In this document: one piece after another, positions 15,054 to 17,379 of the stretch
Layout: each line of letters opens with the position of its first letter
Position numbering within the stretch: position 1 is the first letter of the stretch
Assembly (NCBI GenBank): GCA_030037695.1
Contig: JASHQF010000033.1
Location: 1 to 17,379, forward strand
Direction of reading: 5' to 3'
From: Thermoplasmata archaeon
GTDB lineage: Archaea > Thermoplasmatota > Thermoplasmata > Lutacidiplasmatales > UBA184
Length of the DNA stretch: 17,379 bases
Program-made: the position numbers and the translations under genes
Notes under the pieces: model-generated
The model's database searches: none
Told to the model about the DNA's origin: nothing
What the model saw: only the letters and a program-made list of their open reading frames with translations

Positions 15054-16183
15054 GGAGCGCGGCCTGCGAGATCGCGGTCTTCCCGGGCGACGGCACCGGT
15101 CCGGAGGTCGTGCGGGAGGGGCTCAAGGTCCTCGCGGCCCTCGCCGAGGGCGGGCCCGCTCCGTGGCGGGCCACGGAGTACCCCGGCGGGGCCCAGTACT
15201 TCCTCGCCCGGGGCCGGGAGTGGGAGCCCGAGGCGGAGGCGGCGGCGCGGAGCGCGGACGCGATCCTCCTCGGGGCCGTCGGCTGGCCGGGGGCGATCCT
15301 CCCGAACGGCGACATCGCCGGGCGCGCGCTCGTCCTCGGCCTCCGGGAGGGCCTCGACCTGTACGCGAACGTCCGGCCGTGCCGGCTCTACCCCGGGGTG
15401 ACGCACCGGATCAGCGGCGGATACCGCACGGTCTGGGAGCCGAAGAACGTCGACCTCGTCATCGTGCGCGAGAACACCGAGGACCTGTACACGCCCGCCC
15501 GGGGCCGCCTGCGCCGCGGGGGGACGACGGAGGTGGCGATCGACACCCGGGTGCTGACGCTCAAGGGGACGGAGCGCGTCGTGCGGTTCGCCTACGAGCT
15601 CGCGCGGGTGCGGCCCCGAGGGGCTCCCGAGGACGGGGTCCGCCGGGTGACGTGCATCGACAAGTCCAACGTCCTCGAGGGATGCCGGTTCTTCCGCGAG
15701 ACGTTCGACCGGATCGGGGCGGAGTACCCCGAGATCGAGCGCGACTACGCTTACGTCGACGCGTTCACCCAGTGGCTGATCCGCTCGCCCGAGCACTACA
15801 ACGTCGCGGTCGCCCCGAACATGATGGGGGATATCGTCACCGACCTCGCCGCGGTCCTGCAGGGCGGTATGGGGTTCGCCTCCGGCGGGAACATCGGCGC
15901 CGAGCACGCGATGTTCGAGCCGGTCCACGGCAGCTCGCCGAAGCACGCGGGCAAGAACGAGATCAATCCCGTGGCGACGTTCCTCGCGATCGAGCAGATG
16001 CTGCGCTGGCTCGGCGACCGGCGGGCGGATCCGGGCCTCGGCCGCCAGGCGGACCGTCTCGACCGCGCCGTCGCCGCGACCCTCGCCGCCGGCACCGCCC
16101 GAGGGTACGATCAGGGGGGCTCGGCGACGACGAGCGAGATTGGGGACCGCGTCGCCGCGGCCGTCCGGGCGGAGCCCCGATGA
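15050..16183 (+). CDS. Beta-decarboxylating hydroxyacid dehydrogenase (isopropylmalate/homoisocitrate/isocitrate type)
   Basis: This NAD(P)-dependent enzyme oxidises and decarboxylates a 2-hydroxy-3-carboxyacid to a 2-oxoacid. It is 377 residues. Visible features are FPGDGTGPE (11-19), REGLDLYANVRP (99-110, Arg99 and Arg109), VRENTEDLY (139-147, Arg140 and Tyr147), Lys205 (IDKSNVL), and Asp237, Asp261 and Asp265 for metal binding. MFEPVHGSSPKHAGKNEINP (288-307) is the cofactor loop. REGLDLYANVRP is closest to isopropylmalate, homoisocitrate and tartrate dehydrogenases, while RENTED recalls isocitrate dehydrogenase. Lys298-His299 stand where NAD-specific enzymes have Asp-Ile and E. coli NADP-dependent Icd has Lys-Tyr, hinting at NADP use. 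The GTG start overlaps leuD, and the stop overlaps the thiolase start (ATGA). Confidence 0.92.
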   Translation: MRSAACEIAVFPGDGTGPEVVREGLKVLAALAEGGPAPWRATEYPGGAQYFLARGREWEPEAEAAARSADAILLGAVGWPGAILPNGDIAGRALVLGLREGLDLYANVRPCRLYPGVTHRISGGYRTVWEPKNVDLVIVRENTEDLYTPARGRLRRGGTTEVAIDTRVLTLKGTERVVRFAYELARVRPRGAPEDGVRRVTCIDKSNVLEGCRFFRETFDRIGAEYPEIERDYAYVDAFTQWLIRSPEHYNVAVAPNMMGDIVTDLAAVLQGGMGFASGGNIGAEHAMFEPVHGSSPKHAGKNEINPVATFLAIEQMLRWLGDRRADPGLGRQADRLDRAVAATLAAGTARGYDQGGSATTSEIGDRVAAAVRAEPR

Positions 16184-17364
16184 TCGGCCGGCGCGTCGCC
16201 CTGGTCGGGGGCGTGACGACGCCGTTCGGCGTCCGGCCGCTCACGTGGTCGGAGCTCGCGCAGGAGGTCGGCGCCGCGCTGTTCCGCGCCGTGCCGTCCC
16301 TTCGGGCGGACGACGTCGACTCCTTGTTCGTCGGGGCGGCCCAACCGGAACGGTTCGCCTTCCAATCCCACGTGGCGCCGCTCGCCGCCGAGCAGATGGG
16401 CCTGCGGCCGCACCGGGTCCTCCAGCGGACGGAGCTCGCCTGCGCCTCGGGCCAGTCGGCGATCCGCTCGGCGTACGCGGCGATCGCCTCGGGCCTCTCC
16501 GACGTCGCGGTGGCCGTCGGGATCGAGAAGATGAACCTCCCGTCGATGGCCGAGGCGAACAGCGCGATGGCCTGCGTCATGGACCGCGCCTGGGACGGCC
16601 CGTCGGGCGCGACCGCGCCCCCGTTCTTCGCGATGGTCGCGCAGCGCCACATGCTCGAGCACGGCACGACGGAGGAGCAGCTCGCCGCCGTCTCGGAGAA
16701 GAACCACCGGTTCGCGAACGCGAACCCGCACGCCCAGTTCCACGGGAAGACGTTCCCGCGCGACAAGCTCCTGCGGCTCCCGCTCGTCGCGCCGCCGTTG
16801 CGCCTCGGCGACTGCTCGTCGATGACCGACGGGGCGGCGGCGGTCGTCCTCGCGGCGGAGGACCGCGTCGCCGGCTTTGGCGGCGTGCCCGCCTGGGTGC
16901 GCGGCTCGGGGCAGTACTCCGACTTCCACAACCTCGCCCACGCCGGATCGCTGACCGCGTGGGACGGGCTCTCCCGCGCGTCCCGCGAGGCGCTGGGCCA
17001 GGCGGGGATCGGCGTCGCCGATCTCGACTTCGCCGAGCTCCACGATTGCTTCACGATCTCGGAGATCGTGGAGTACGAGGCGCTCGGGCTGTGCGGGCCC
17101 GGCGAGGGCGGTCGCCTCGCCGCCGAGGGGGCGACGGACCTCGGGGGCCAGCTCGTCGTCAACCCGCGGGGGGGCCTCCTCGGCTGCGGCCATCCGCTCG
17201 GTGCGACCGGGATCGCGCAGGCGGTCGAGGTCCTCGACCAGTTCTCGGGCCGGCTGCCGACCGCGCGCCAGGTCCCCGCACCGGAGTGGGCCCTCGTCCA
17301 CAACCTGTCGGGGAGCGCCAACGTCCACTCGGTGATGGTCTACGGCCGCGCGAGGGCGGGATGA
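16180..17364 (+). CDS. Archaeal SCP2-type thiolase (acetyl-CoA C-acyltransferase)
   Basis: Archaeal thiolases of this type condense two acetyl-CoA to acetoacetyl-CoA, the first step of the mevalonate route to isoprenoid lipids, or act on other acyl-CoAs. The 394-residue protein has the nucleophile Cys88 (LACASGQS), His288 and Cys290 in HDCFT, and His338 in GCGHPLGATG, all expected for an active SCP2-type thiolase. GDCSSMTDGAAAVVL (210-224) and the terminal NLSGSANVHSVMVYG fit as well. The ATG at 16180-16182 overlaps the dehydrogenase stop as ATGA, tying it translationally to the chain-elongation genes. In many archaea this thiolase is followed by a DUF35 protein and HMG-CoA synthase; here the next start also overlaps by ATGA but is cut off. 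Confidence 0.93.
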   Translation: MIGRRVALVGGVTTPFGVRPLTWSELAQEVGAALFRAVPSLRADDVDSLFVGAAQPERFAFQSHVAPLAAEQMGLRPHRVLQRTELACASGQSAIRSAYAAIASGLSDVAVAVGIEKMNLPSMAEANSAMACVMDRAWDGPSGATAPPFFAMVAQRHMLEHGTTEEQLAAVSEKNHRFANANPHAQFHGKTFPRDKLLRLPLVAPPLRLGDCSSMTDGAAAVVLAAEDRVAGFGGVPAWVRGSGQYSDFHNLAHAGSLTAWDGLSRASREALGQAGIGVADLDFAELHDCFTISEIVEYEALGLCGPGEGGRLAAEGATDLGGQLVVNPRGGLLGCGHPLGATGIAQAVEVLDQFSGRLPTARQVPAPEWALVHNLSGSANVHSVMVYGRARAG

Positions 17365-17379
17365 CATCCTCGGCGCGCC
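17361..17379 (+). CDS. Start of a further gene, cut by window end (possibly DUF35 protein)
   Basis: An ATG at 17361 overlaps the thiolase stop as ATGA, the same junction used at 16180, and stays open for six codons (MTSSAR) to the end of the window. The junction makes a real gene likely. Too little is visible to identify it. Archaeal thiolases are commonly followed by a DUF35 OB-fold/zinc-ribbon partner, so that is a guess from known gene order. Confidence 0.4.

Noticed and set aside
15163..16179. Possible fusion of a long N-terminal region to the thiolase
   Set aside because: This is the shifted frame of the dehydrogenase gene, low in complexity. The thiolase homology begins at the ATG at 16180.

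Overview
The window looks like a piece of a high-GC archaeal chromosome, most likely a member of Thermoplasmatota or a related euryarchaeal lineage. The domain call rests on several archaea-type genes together: an archaeal Sm-like protein, a CTP-dependent riboflavin kinase of the RibK family with an N-terminal HTH, the archaeosine radical-SAM enzyme RaSEA, a CDIN1/TPD-motif nuclease, a two-subunit gamma-alpha/beta 2-oxoacid:ferredoxin oxidoreductase and an SCP2-type archaeal thiolase. TATA-like elements sit 27-29 bases before several start codons, which fits the leaderless transcripts common in archaea. The finer taxonomic placement is inference from composition and gene content.

Layout. Bases 1-816 (+) are the C-terminal part of DnaK, cut by the window edge. 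Citrate synthase (826-1965, -) converges on it. A divergent promoter region at 1966-2040 separates citrate synthase from a tight rightward operon of Sm-like protein, RibK, RaSEA and NadE (2041-4809), which combines RNA biology with flavin and NAD biosynthesis. A CDIN1-family nuclease (4952-5836, +) runs on for 143 bases into the 3' end of the convergent hisS (5694-6995, -). Next, on the minus strand, come a zinc-ribbon protein with TPR-like helical repeats (7020-8150) and the M48 membrane protease HtpX (8157-9086), which appear to be one operon with htpX first. Then come korB and korA (9147-11809, -).

A second divergent promoter region (11810-11983) leads into a rightward operon that continues to the window end: a LeuA/homocitrate-synthase-family enzyme, the large and small subunits of a LeuCD/homoaconitase-type dehydratase, a beta-decarboxylating dehydrogenase, a thiolase, and the first six codons of a further gene.

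How the genes may work together. The synthase, dehydratase and dehydrogenase form the standard three-step 2-oxoacid chain-elongation set (leucine, or a homocitrate-type route to 2-oxoadipate), but the substrate cannot be fixed from sequence. KorAB next door oxidatively decarboxylates 2-oxoacids to acyl-CoA, and the thiolase acts on acyl-CoA. Citrate synthase is also in the window, so a role in central carbon flux through the TCA arm is an alternative. Nearly all junctions within operons are 4-base overlaps of the form GTGA or ATGA, indicating translational coupling. No gene-free stretch exceeds about 180 bases. I saw no tRNA or rRNA genes, CRISPR arrays, insertion sequences or other mobile elements.
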